Shown one piece after another: positions 30,759 through 41,381 of a stretch of DNA of 60,000 bases (position 1 is its first letter; each line of letters opens with the position of its first letter). Location of the stretch: contig OX442314.1 in NCBI GenBank assembly GCA_949358305.1, forward strand, positions 37,547,211 through 37,607,210, written 5' to 3'. Source of the stretch: Strigamia acuminata. Taxonomy: Eukaryota > Arthropoda > Chilopoda > Geophilomorpha > Linotaeniidae. Position numbers and translations under genes: made by a program. A model generated the notes under the pieces. That model did no database searches. It saw only the letters and a list, made by a program, of their open reading frames with translations, and was not told the DNA's origin.

Positions 30759-31577
30759 TGTGGTGAGCAAAAGGGATAAATATTCCCCCCAAGCGGATAT
30801 TTGCCCTTTGACTCACTGCAACAGACGGGTCATTCCTCTCGTGTTGGCTCCGCCTCTCTCTGAGCAGGTGTGTGCCCCGAGGGGAGTGAGGTGTCGGGTG
30901 GCAAGCCCCCATTGGCTGCGCCGGCCCCTCACACTGACCCATAAAAGGGAGAAATTCCCGCCAAAAGAAAGAACTTACACAAACGACACCAAGAACACAG
31001 CAACTACCTCACCGTCAGGCCAACTTCAACTACAAGTTAGGATTGATCGAGGATCGCTGAGTAAAGTGCAAACTGTAACTCTCACGAAGTCACTTGCGAG
31101 CTATTCCTGCGAAAGCACGAGAATAGCCCTTGTGAAATCACCCAGAATAATCGCCCAGACGATTATTCGCCGAAGTAAGTGTCCGAGTGCTTTGTAGGGA
31201 ACCCCAAAGTTCCTAGACGAGGCCTCTGCGACGCTAAACCAAACCCTAGACAACAGGCACGGATAGAAGACTCGAGAGAGCATTCCACCGCGTCCGTGAA
31301 GACGAATCCGTGACGAATTAACGACAACTCGAGACGCCGCCTTTGTTCCGCCGACCACGCGGAATCGACGACGCCATCTTGAGAAATCCTTTGTTCGACG
31401 CTGACCACGTCGACTCTAGAATTATTACTGAGTGTATTTTAAAGGCATAAAGCCTGGTGAATAAATTACCTGTTTATTTACATACATTTAGTATTCATTT
31501 GGGTATTTGCATAATTGATCACAGGTAAAGTATTACACGTTAGCGCTATTTAAACCTATACAAAGTAGGACGCGACA
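30759..31577 (+). repeat. Element 2 3' LTR (819 bp)
   Basis: Appears identical to 24,748-25,566 over its whole length by eye. The termini TGTGGTGAGC and GCGACA are followed by GGCT. Confidence 0.93.
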
Positions 31578-31947
31578 GGCTATTCTCGTGCTTTCGCAGG
31601 AATAGCTCGCAAGTGACTTCGTGAGTTACAGTTTGCACTTTACTCAGCGATCCTCGATCAATCCTAACTTGTAGTTGAAGTTGGCCTGACGGTGAGGTAG
31701 TTGCTGTGTTCTTGGTGTCGTTTGTGTAAGTTCTTACTTTAGGCGGGAAACACAGCCTTTTATGCAGTGGGGTGAAGGGCCGGCGATCAACCAATGGGGG
31801 CTGACCACCAGCCGCTTCCTCCCCCTCGGGGCACACACCTGCCATGGGGAGGTGGAGCCAACTCGGGGGGGAACGACTCTTCAATCATAGTGACTCAGAG
31901 GACAAGTATCCGCCCTGGGGGGACACTTATCCAACTGGGTCACCACA
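31578..31947 (-). repeat. Element 1 5' LTR, upstream part
   Basis: Corresponds to 12,694-13,066, with a 2-base deletion (GAGAGTTAC to GAGTTAC). It ends CACCACA, followed by the AGTT target duplication. Confidence 0.9.
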
Positions 31948-31951
31948 AGTT

Positions 31952-33539
31952 CCTTATGCATCCTCCGTGTATATCCGGTAAACAAATCCAGTGAGTATGC
32001 ACTGATAGGATAAATTTTTGTAAAAGTATGTCAACACTAAAAGTTTTTACTTAGGAGTTTTTACTCTCATTGGTCCATTAAAAAGGCTTTCTTTTCCCAG
32101 TCTAGTATTTTTCTTTTGAGTTTGATAAACCTCTTTCAGCAATAGTTTTTAGGTATGCATCCTTTAATGCAAGCGTTAAGCTCACGCACCTTTTCTAGGA
32201 AAACGTATGATGGTATGAAATCACCGTATAGTTTGTTTTCTACATAAAATAAAATGACTCCTAGGCGTATAAGTGGTGAGATACCCACGGCCATTAAGGT
32301 TGAATTGTTTACTGTTGCTATGGTTTGCAACAGCCGCCATCTTGGTGACGTGGCACTACACCAGCCCCAAAGCATTCCGGTTTATAGGATCTACTGTAGG
32401 ATTGATTGGAACAAAGCTTCACCGCTGCCTAAGTTTTTTAAAAATCAATTTTGGGTGTGTGACGATATGAAATCACCGTATGGTTTGTTTTCTAAATAAA
32501 AATATAAGCTCTGCAGAGAGCTTACTCAAGGATTTCTGCCTTTTGAATATTTTGACTAACATGAATTTTTAAACCTTTAGTTGGTAATTTATTGTGCGTC
32601 AATTATTTGACGCACTAATCACGCTTTAGTTGTTTCGCCCAACGAGCAACACTGACTCCTACATGGTATTTGATTACTGGGTGAATGTGTAAAACTTACT
32701 CTGGTTGACAGCCAGGGAAACAGGTTGGCGATGGAGTTGAAACATTGGTTTGGTTACATTATTTCAGCCGTATTGACTCTGGGCAGAGTCGATACAATTA
32801 TTTTAACGACCTGTTAAACCCCGAGAACCAAATTGCAATCAATCCTGATTGCCATCTTTTATTTACCTTTTTCTCACGTAAATATTTGTTTATTTCCCTA
32901 TTCGACCCTGGGCCATGAATTCTTCATGCACCCCACGAACTTGTCAGCGTACTCAAATAGATTTTCTATGTCTTTGTAATACCCATAGAGGCCTTGTTCA
33001 GCGCTCACAGTATTGGCGATCAGTATTTTCACTGGTGTCGTTTTTTTTTTTCAAGATTGAAATCCGAGTGTGGACGCTGCCCCAGTCGTACGTGGGTCAG
33101 TATGTTTTTGGGTTTATTTGTCATTCTTTAATTTTATTTTTATCTTTTTTTTTTCTCAGTTTTTGGCTTGCGCCACCACGGCCCCGCTTCTTCTTTGGGT
33201 ATTGTCTCTATTTTCGATTCTTCATTAACCTTCAAGCATATCTACCAGCCAGACCAGATCAGTATTTTTTCGCCGGATTTGTGCAGTTTCGTGATGGCAG
33301 GATATATCGATGTCGTAATAACCGCAATAGCGGCAATTGTGTACAAAAAGTTCCTTAATGACGATAATCCTGGCTCACCTGAACCTAAAGCTAAGCTGTT
33401 TGAAAATTTCTTAACAACTGTTCCAGCTGCTGATGGTAATAACATTAATTTTTTGTATTTTGTTTTTGCATTTGAACAGACGTTATGTTTCCATCCCTCT
33501 GCCTAATCCACAACTGGGTGGAACGGCGGATGGATGCCG
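31952..33539. other. Intergenic with a short direct repeat
   Basis: GATGGTATGAAATCACCGTA, then AGTTTGTTTTCTA (32,209 onward), recurs at 32,463 onward as GACGATATGAAATCACCGTA, then GGTTTGTTTTCTA, about 250 bases apart. An ORF at 33,168-33,506 contains a plausible small exon (MAGYIDVVITAIAAIVYKK from 33,297), with a GTAATA donor near 33,437 and an acceptor near 33,479. I could not assign it. Confidence 0.35.
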
Positions 33540-34340
33540 TTGTTGCCACACGGAGGCATGCAACAGGGTCGACGAGTCCACATCTTGAGGAAATACACTG
33601 TGGTGCTGGGAAGAATGTATACATCACAGACACTCTTACACACATCACACACAAATAGACAGCGATTCCATCGGTGACATGTCAATGTCAATTTCCTGTC
33701 TGCACATTGAGTGGAAATAGCAAAAATTATTTTGATTTACGTCGCGTCCCAAGGCACATGACTGTTGCTGACATTCTAACTAAGCTGTTATAAGGGTAAC
33801 AAATAAATCACCTTTGTTCTAATATTTTTGTATAATGAATTTATTATTGTTCATACAGTTTGCATTAAAGGGGAGTTTGTTGTTATTAATTCTATCTCAT
33901 ATTCAGTTATTGGTGAGTTTAACACACAATGCTAAGTAGTTGAATGGCCACTATGGACTATTGTATCTATTTAGCATTAGAAAGCTTTTCTATGCCAAAG
34001 TGTGTATTATTCTATGCTGGCCCATATAAGCTACTATAAAGGTATTATTTGTGAAACTTGACACTAGGTGACAATAGTCTACTTGGCAAGATGCTAACCT
34101 TAGTTTCACCAGTCGAGTGGATCCTCGAACTCTTTAGGGGTGGTCTATACTTTGCTTCTTGTTTTTTAGTTAGTTATATTAATTACTTCGGCTGTTTTTT
34201 TAATAATGTATTATGAACTGTGTTTTTAATTATTTAGTTGTTTTTCAGACTGTCATTTTCACATTAGTGTTTAAATAAAAAGAGCTATTTAGAGTTAGAC
34301 TATTTAGAGTTCTGGTTAATTTGTTGATCTTTTAAAATAT
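33540..34340 (+). repeat. Dispersed repeat, copy split by a ~500-bp insertion
   Basis: 33,540-33,612 and 34,114-34,340 align in order with 11,854-12,080. Between them lies sequence absent from the 11.9-kb copy, including a Copia-type tail. The second half has grown by a further insertion (ATTAATTACTTCGGC...) relative to the intact copy. Confidence 0.65.
33731..33922 (+). pseudogene. Copia-type retrotransposon 3' remnant
   Basis: 33,731-33,793 reads FDLRRVPRHMTVADILTKLL then TAA. The VPxxxxxADILTK text is the C-terminus of Ty1/copia RNase H. About 70 bases later AAAGGGGAGT precedes TTTGTTGTTATTAATTC, a plausible polypurine tract and LTR start that recurs at 5,286-5,343. It is a fragment only. 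Confidence 0.55.
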
Positions 34341-34363
34341 ATCAAAATTATGAGACATAGAGC

Positions 34364-34573
34364 GTGACAAAAATTATTAATTCTAAATATAAGGCTAGCA
34401 GAAGACTTGGTGTAAGCCTGTGGGGTGATAGCAAAGAAGCTTTCTATACAAGAAATTATCGTCCTGGTCAACATGGTCAGAATAGTATGGTTAAAACCTC
34501 TGATTATGGTCTACACTTGAAGGCTAAACAAAAACTTAAATGCCATTATGTTAGAATTAACGAGAAACAATGA
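34364..34573 (+). pseudogene. rpsD: Bacterial (Rickettsia-like) ribosomal protein S4 fragment
   Basis: A 69-codon frame starting with GTG encodes the N-terminal third of bacterial ribosomal protein S4. It contains [28 protein letters not shown] and [17 protein letters not shown]4 is normally about 205 residues and binds 16S rRNA. Here the match stops after the NEKQ codons and a TGA follows immediately. From my knowledge of rpsD sequences this variant is closest to Rickettsia and relatives. Animal mitochondria do not encode S4, so this is a nuclear insertion of bacterial DNA and not an organelle copy. It lies between eukaryotic repeats and a eukaryotic exon candidate, which argues against contamination. 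It is non-functional as a ribosomal protein. Confidence 0.85.
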
Positions 34574-34585
34574 GTTTCATTATAG

Positions 34586-34672
34586 ATTGCGGAACTCGAG
34601 CCCGAAGAGCCTGGGTCAGACTACTCGTCGTCCACTGAGTCCTCGTCGTCGTCCGCCGGGATGGCGCCCGAA
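34586..34672 (+). CDS. Orphan acidic/serine-rich exon candidate
   Basis: 87 bases between a TTCATTATAG acceptor and a perfect GTAAGT donor, phase 0 on both sides, encoding 29 residues rich in Glu and Ser (ELEPEEPGSDYSSSTESSSS). It is much GC-richer than its surroundings. It could be an internal exon of a gene whose other exons I cannot find, or a relic. Confidence 0.35.
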
Positions 34673-35231
34673 GTAAGTGAAGTTTATTTTAATTTTTTTT
34701 TTTTTATCTCGGGTCAGTTTACGTTTGAAACAATTTGAATTATCCTCAAATTGCATGTTTTGTTTAAGCTAATTTAAGAATCTATAGCTTGAAGTTTTAA
34801 ATTAATCAATAATTTTTTCTTTGTTTAATTGTTAAACTGCTAAACTGCTAAAAAAATGTCATTTTTAAAGACATAGCAACAGTTTAGGATCCCACAAAAC
34901 TCTTATTACACCTAAAGACTAAAGAGGACTATAATGAAACTACAACAATCATAGTCGTGAAAAAATATTCTGACACAAGGTTCATGCATTTTCTCAGGTA
35001 TGGAATAGAATGGTTTTTTAAACATATTTGTACAATGCTTAATATTTTTTAAGAATTCTGATGGCGTACCTAACAATGCATGGTAATCGACCTAAAGTGC
35101 TGCTAATTTGAAAGTTTCTAAATTTGTGGCGGGGGGCCAAAGCAGGAAATTTATGCATAAATTCGAAGAGCATAAAACGAATAGCCCAGGCCGCCATTAA
35201 TGGGTAAGGCATCAAACGAGACATCACGCAC
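34673..35231. other. Intergenic or intronic, AT-rich
   Basis: No ORF or repeat supported. Confidence 0.4.
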
Positions 35232-35352
35232 AATGTAAATGCCACATTCATGTAGGAGAATGCAGGCTTACAATACAAATTCAATGCAAACGCCACATTC
35301 ATGTAGGAATGCGGGCTAACAATACAAACTCAATGTAAATGCCCCATTCATG
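35232..35352 (+). repeat. Three copies of a ~50-bp tandem repeat shared with 8.0 kb
   Basis: Units begin AATGTAAATGCCACATTCAT, then GTAGGA(GA)ATGC and TTACAATACAAAYTC. They are better conserved than the two units at 8,026-8,130. Confidence 0.65.
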
Positions 35353-36349
35353 TGGGCTTAAATACACCTAGAATTCATGACCGATGTTTTCGAACGACCA
35401 GAGCTCTCTTCTGGTTTCACCGAGACAAATCACGTTCTCAGTTTAACCAGGGGTGACCACGTGGAGGTAGAGAGTTGGATTTTACACCCCCTAAAGAAAT
35501 AAATAAGTCAACCATGAATAAACATGATGCAACACAAGATAAGCAACTCGACAAAAATAGAAAAATTAAAAAATAAGCGCGAGGGATCAAATTAATCAAT
35601 CGCACAACAAAAGTATCACTTTTGGCCGCGAAAATTGTCCATTTTGGTAGAAAATATTCACAGAAATTTCAGCCCAAAAATAACATCTGAATTATATTGA
35701 TGTATTTGCGGCTAGTTGTGTCCAAAATATACCAAAAATTAAACTGATAGTTTGTGAAGTTTATCGATACCTGAATGGTTTTCCATATTGCCGGGATGAA
35801 ATTAACGAAATTCTTTCAAATGCCACCTCAAACAATAATTCCAACTATGCACAGAAAAACAGACGGCCACTAAAGAAAAAACAAGATAACTGTGAATAAT
35901 GAGAACAAAATTAAACTTAAAAACGTTACCACCACCGAAATGCAGCGACCTTCCATTGTGACGAGGCACGTCCGCAAGCTTTGAAAATGACTACGGGGTC
36001 GACAAGCGGAAGCACATAGACTCGTTGTTCCTGAGAGAACAAATCTAGGTGATGAATGTTGGAAAATTGTGTAAAAGTTGTTTAATAAATTGTGAAAGAT
36101 TAGAAAATTGTACATTCAATGTAAATTGCGAAGTATTGGGACAAATTGCGATAAATTTGAGGTTTTTCATGAAATGGGAGTGTTTTGTGCAGTCACCTCA
36201 GCACTCGAGTGCGCTTTATTCATCCGTCGTGATGCGGCCTCCAGCGCCAACATTCACAAATAGGTTTATTTACACCGCCATCTTAGCTCATTGTTTCACG
36301 ACCGTGAAGGATCGATTCTAAAAATCTGATCGTTGCTTATTTACTTTTT
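35353..36349. other. Intergenic region upstream of the SLC6 gene
   Basis: No coding evidence. Promoter elements for the transporter probably lie in the last few hundred bases, but I see no clear TATA box. Confidence 0.4.
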
Positions 36350-39300
36350 ATGGCGCAAGCGAAACCTGCAAAAGTCGTTACACCGGACCCAGTCGACGAT
36401 GAACAATGGTACGCAGGTGATGAAGAACCGCAAACATATTTCAATAAACCATTCCGCGATCAATGGAAAAACAAAATCGAATTTATTCTATCCTGTGCTG
36501 GATATTGCATCGGGTTCGGCAATATCTGGAGGTATCCGTACGTGGCGTACGATAATGGAGGAGGTAAACCCAAATTTGACGAATGTTTACTAGAATTTCG
36601 TGTTTGGAGATTGATTTTATTACATTTCAGGTGCATTTATTTTCCCCTACATCATTATTGTGATAATACTGGCACTACCACTTTTTTTTTTGGAAACATT
36701 ACTGGGCCAGTTTTCAGGCTGCAATCCAGTATCGGCTTTTAATTTTGCACCTATCTGTAGAGGTAAACAGAAAAAAGGATAAAATTTTATCCAAATGCAG
36801 GAAAATCGACCAAAATGTTGTGAATTTATTTATTTATTTGATTTTTAGGTATAGGAATCGGAATGGTATTTGTCAACTTTTACGTCGTACTTTTTTACAT
36901 CGTGTTCTTGGCATACGCAGCGAGATATATTATTGCGTCGTTTAATTTTGAATTACCTTGGATGCGATGTTCCGAGGAGTGGGGAGCAGATTATAGATGC
37001 TATCACCCCTCTGAAGCAGGCGGTGTAAGTGTTTACATTTTTTGCCTACTAAACATATTTTTTGGAGGAATATATTGTGAGTGGCGATGGGGAATCAAAT
37101 TTTTAGTTATACTCTGGCACGCTATAAGATTGGCCTTTCTCCTATTGGCCGAGCCATTTTACTGGCGTAGTGATACCAAAAAAATAGATCAAAACACCAG
37201 AACTGAACAAACATGAATAGTGAAATATAAACAGCATAAAACTAAATTTTATGAATGGCAACAACATTTTATTACAAAATACAAATTAAAATACATCATT
37301 TTAATCATTATAATAATCAAAAAAATTTAAAAAAAAAACTAAACTACTTTTCCTGGTGGGGTGACACAGTTTACAGTTAAGAGTGATGAGGCTTGGAGAA
37401 AGGCCAATCTTATAGTGTGTCAGACTCAGTGTTTTCTCAGCCGTTTTCGTCATTAAATTCAATGAAAACGACTGCTTTACTAAAAAAAAAAAAGTGTTTA
37501 TTTCCAACTGCAAACCACAAAACATAAAAAAAAACATTTTAATTTTTTTAAAAAAAATTGGAAAAGTGAACTGAACTATTGGTTCAAGTTTGTGAACTTG
37601 AACTTAGTTTGAACGTGAACGTGAACTAGGTCACACGGTGATGAACGCGAAGTTGAACTAGTTCGCGATTTGGTGAATGAGATACAACACTGGCCAGACT
37701 ATAGTTAATCGGTTGTAAATTTCACTTCTCTTACCCACTCGCATTAAAATCTGCTTAGGGAAACCGTACAGGTCTTCCAAGTTGTGATTCCTTAAGTCCC
37801 GCACAAAAAAAGAATTATACGCTCGGAGTAGACTGTTTTGACTGGGATTGGCCGGCTGAGCAGTATTGGCAGTGAGTGAAATCAAAAAGAAGAAAACCGC
37901 ATGTCTATTCTCAAAACCTTGTATTACAGTAAGGTTGTACTAAGAGACGAAGGAGCGAATCTTGAAAACATTGGCAAAGTTCATTGGGACTTGCTGTTAC
38001 TCTTATTACTCAGCTGGATCATTCAATATCTGAGTTCAATACGTGGGATTAAGTCGTCTGGAAAGGTAAATGCTCATAAGTCGCCTGATTTTTAAGTGTT
38101 TAACAAATGTATTATACCCTTTTCAGCTCGTCTATTTTACAGCAACTTTTCCTTTCCTTGTACTTCTAATTATGCTTATATACACACTAACCCTGGATGG
38201 AGCTGTTGTTGGACTTGAATATCTTTTTACTTTTTCTGATTGGACTGACATGTTTCAAGCTAGTGTACGTAAATTATTTCTCTTTTACTGTAATGCATTT
38301 CCCATTTTAATAGATAATACATAATGAATGTAGGTATGGCGCGCTGCTCTTACGCAGGCTTTTTTCTCCACTGGAATTGGTTTTGGTTGCTTGATTCTGT
38401 ACAGTTCCTACAATAAATTCACTTACGGTCTTCAAAAGTATGAATTTAACATTTTATAATTTACATTTATTGTGGCTAAAAAACAATACTCTGTTAGGAT
38501 AGCCATTATAATTGTATTCATGGACTTGTTAGCCAGCATTCTATCAGCAATGACAGTTTTCTCAGTCCTGGGCTATTTGGCTAAATCAGTGGACCGAGAT
38601 ATCAGCGAGGTAGTTACTCAAGGTAAAAAAAAAAAGTTTGTTTAATGACGTATAAAGTCTGTTTCAGTGTAAGTGTGGCACTCCTCCAATTGGCCAATAG
38701 GAGGAGTGCCATACTTAAGGTGGAAACACAAGGGAGCGGGTAAAATTTAAAAGCTTGCTTTGCCGCCCTGCTTACGAGGGGCTTTAGCCTGATTCAGGGT
38801 AGCTTGGCGTTACCGACGCATCGGGATTATATGCGTTTCCTTTTTAGATTCGTGTTGTTTCTGATTCCGGTGACAGCTAAGCATTCTGTCCTCCCTTTTT
38901 ACGACTCAAAAACTCCCCCACAAAATAAATTTGCGCTAAAAGCGGCTAAAAACTCGCCAGCTTGAGCAAACACAAGCTTGCGTTTTTATTCAAAGTATTG
39001 ATTTGAAGCGAGCTTGTACTCACCCGCTCCGATCAAACTGAGTTTGATTTACCAGCTTCAAGCTTGCTGGTGTTTTGGTCGTGTGACTTTGACAGCCAAT
39101 CAGAATCGTGAGGAAATTCTTGGAGGAGATTTTGGCGGGAATTTCTAGCTAGCTTGAGTTTGCCAATTAAGCTGGTAAGCCAAAAGCGGGTCAAGTGAGC
39201 TCGTAAACGACTCCCTCTCTAAACTTGTACTAGCGAGCTTTGGAATTTTACTCGCTCCCATGTGTTTCCACCTTTAGACTCAAACGGACTTTAGTCATCG

Positions 39301-40827
39301 CAAGTTAGTCTGCGATTACCAACTGATGAGCAGTTATGGTTTGCTTTCTGAATAGAGAGGAATCGGAAAAAATCAAGTTTTCTTTGTGGTTTCTATATTT
39401 CCAGGTCCTGCTTTAATATTCATTACAATGCCTCAAGCTATTGCTGGAATGCCAGTGTCTCATTTATGGAGTGTGCTGTACTTTCTTATGCTTTATACTG
39501 TGGGAATGGATTCTCTGGTGAAGAACAGAAACTTTCTGTGATCAAGTCACGTATCATTTCTATTCTTTTGTTTGTGCAATTTTTAAGTGCCAATCACAGA
39601 GCAGGATTGTTCAAAAGCAGATCCCATCTGGCAGAAAATATTCTTATGCACAAATAAAAGAATGGATCGTTTATATGTACAAAGTTTAGCCATTTAAGGT
39701 GAATTTAATTACCAATGTGTTTTTAATATTGAGGGTGTAATGGCCGACACGGTTGTAACCACAATATACGAAGAAATTCCAAAATTACTGAAACATCAAG
39801 GTAAAGTACGGATAATATGCTATATCATCTTTTTCTTACTAAGCATACCGACTGCCACTAGGGTATGTTTCATTGAATAGTGACATTTTAAAACCTACAT
39901 TGTTGATATTTGGATTTTTTGAAGGGCGGATTTCTTGTTGCTGGCTTTCTCGAGGTATTTTCCACTGAGATCACCTTGATGTGTTTTGCATTCTGTGAAT
40001 TAGTTGCTGTGATGTATATACATGGTATGCAGGTTACTGTGCAATGGTGGCACTTAAAGAGAGCATTGTATTTGCAGGAATACGAAATTTCGACCGAGAT
40101 ATTTCATTTATGACCGGTAAAAATATAAATCTATATTGGAAAATGTGCTGGCTTATAATTGTCCCGATTACGTTGATTGTAAGAAAATTCCAACAGAAAA
40201 AGAGAACGTAGTTGAACCATAAAGTGATATTCGTTATTTAGATTCTTATATTTTTGTCTGTGTCTTCTACGGTTGCTTGTGATGACGTATCAGTTGGTTT
40301 TTGTGTGTTTGGCTGGATCATTGTAGCTACGTGCCTTTTACCTGTATTTATAACAGCCATAGTTATGGCTGTGTGCTTCAAGAAAAAAGAGGTCTGGCAA
40401 AATAATATTATTATTGGAAAAAGAAGATGTTTTTTATACGTTTCCATTTACTTAGGGCAATTGGGAGAGATCACTGAAGCCAACCCCGAGTTGGGGACCA
40501 AGGGAACCGCTATATAAAGTAGGATATCTCGATTTCCTACAGAGGCAACCACCACCAGACGACAAAATGGGTTTGCAAACAAAGAAAGCGATGAGAGAAC
40601 TGGAGAGAGACATTTCGCAAGAAACTCCGGATGCTCAAGCGGTTGCAACGCAGAGAGTGCGAGATAAAAAAGTGAGCGTATTTCGTCGCTTCAGCGACAT
40701 CTTTCATCCCGGGGAGATAGACCATATGGAATCTACTATGGAACCACCGCCACCGCAGGAACCAAAACAACTGCCACAATCGCCACCAAAGCTAACTCTG
40801 CGAGATACGTCACCAAAGCGTTATTGA
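36350..40827 (+). CDS. SLC6-family sodium/chloride-dependent transporter (about 13 exons)
   Basis: Exons with matching phases: 36,350-36,563; 36,631-36,762; 36,849-about 37,022/37,024; an exon ending 38,065 (start uncertain, about 37,880); 38,127-38,264; 38,334-38,437; 38,498-38,622; 39,405-39,517; 39,734-39,862; 39,925-40,024; 40,078-40,178; 40,242-40,391; 40,456-40,827. TM1 has [10 protein letters not shown] then the NGGGAF turn; TM2 has [12 protein letters not shown]5-TM6 follow with [13 protein letters not shown] and [12 protein letters not shown], and TM7-8 with VFSVLGYLA and VTQGPALIF. The C-terminus has the W-GP tail. Glycine in place of the monoamine-type Asp in TM1 suggests an amino-acid or GABA-type substrate, moved with Na+ and Cl- at the plasma membrane. 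The large-loop splice between exons 3 and 4 is unresolved. The exon 12 donor (GTCTGG) is weak. Confidence 0.88.
37560..37665. repeat. GAAC-rich repeat in SLC6 intron
   Basis: Reiterated GTGAAC / TTGAAC words on both strands. This resembles the subterminal region of a small DNA transposon. Ends were not resolved. Confidence 0.35.
38676..38711. repeat. 36-nt perfect hairpin in SLC6 intron
   Basis: TGGCACTCCTCC and its exact complement GGAGGAGTGCCA flank 12 bases, just before the MITE at 38,718. Confidence 0.8.
38718..39273. mobile_element. 556-bp MITE in SLC6 intron, TTA duplications
   Basis: Inverted ends AGGTGGAAACACAAGGGAGC and (inverted) AGGTGGAAACACATGGGAGC extend about 40 bp with mismatches. 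TTA flanks both sides (38,715-38,717 and 39,274-39,276). There is no ORF. The 3-bp TTA duplication fits PIF/Harbinger-type elements. It lies wholly within the intron between exons ending 38,622 and starting 39,405, so the gene stays intact. Confidence 0.8.
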
Positions 40828-40897
40828 TGTCTATAGAAGCCTATGTGGATTAATAATATTTATATAGATGAGATATTTTTTTTTTTTTTGCATTTTT

Positions 40898-40903
40898 AAT
40901 AAA
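40898..40903 (+). terminator. Polyadenylation signal of the SLC6 gene
   Basis: AATAAA, 71 bases after the stop codon. Confidence 0.7.
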
Positions 40904-41381
40904 CTTTATAGTAGAAATAATGTGACCTAGAATTATTGATTTATCGGGATTTTAGGGTGTATAGTATTTTGTGTCTACAGTACATACCGGTACATACCAA
41001 GCAGCATATACTGACAGTTGTTTTATTTTAGCCAATATTAACTTACAATGTGTTTCAAAAGTATAAAAACAGTAACAATTGTCTAGCTGTTCACAAACCA
41101 AAAGGAGAAATTTATTTATTTCATTATTTCTAACATCTGAAACACTTGGTAATATGTTAGTCAAATTTTTATACAAATTTGTCAAACCAATCTTAAATAA
41201 TACAGAAAAATCAAATTTTTGGCTTATTTTGCTGTTACAAAAATATAGGAACATGTCAGAAAAAATGTTAATGCAAATGAGATTGACCAAACAGTTTAAA
41301 AATTTGACTATCAACTCATCAAATGACATCATATGGATGTAATTTTCTACATGTAATGTTACATTTTGAAACATAACCAAA

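Larger units (their letters stand above)
24748..31577 (+). mobile_element. Non-autonomous gypsy-derived retrotransposon, element 2
   Basis: 6.8 kb with 819-bp LTRs at 24,748-25,566 and 30,759-31,577 that look identical, a primer-binding site, one 5.1-kb ORF and a polypurine tract. It sits inside the 5' LTR of element 1 with a GGCT duplication (24,744-24,747 and 31,578-31,581). It encodes no protease, RT, RNase H or active integrase, so it must borrow these, most simply from element 1 relatives. Its primer-binding site, leader and R-U5 match element 1 closely, but its U3 does not. The identical LTRs and open ORF indicate very recent movement. Confidence 0.92.
12246..31947 (-). mobile_element. 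Ty3/gypsy LTR retrotransposon, element 1 (interrupted by element 2)
   Basis: This is a three-ORF gypsy element on the minus strand. The 3' LTR is 12,246-13,066. The 5' LTR is 24,295-24,747 plus 31,582-31,947, split by element 2. Both outer ends carry the 4-bp duplication AGTT (12,242-12,245 and 31,948-31,951). Without the insert it is about 12.9 kb. Order from its 5' end: LTR, primer-binding site, gag, pol by -1 frameshift, spliced ORF3, polypurine tract, LTR. Domain order PR-RT-RH-IN places it in Ty3/gypsy. The two LTRs differ by one substitution and one 2-bp indel that I can see. All ORFs are open, so it inserted recently and was probably competent until element 2 landed in it. Confidence 0.93.

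Noticed and set aside
36849-37216. SLC6 exon 3 ORF extending to 37,216
   Set aside because: Sequence after the GTAAGT at 37,025 does not resemble the transporter and is probably intron.
38676-38711. Hairpin as a bacterial-type terminator
   Set aside because: It lies in a eukaryotic intron without a T tract; a transposon footprint is more likely.
40254-40517. Read-through end of the SLC6 ORF at 40,517
   Set aside because: The frame after 40,391 is unlike the family, whereas splicing to 40,456 restores the W-GP tail and a long open C-terminus.
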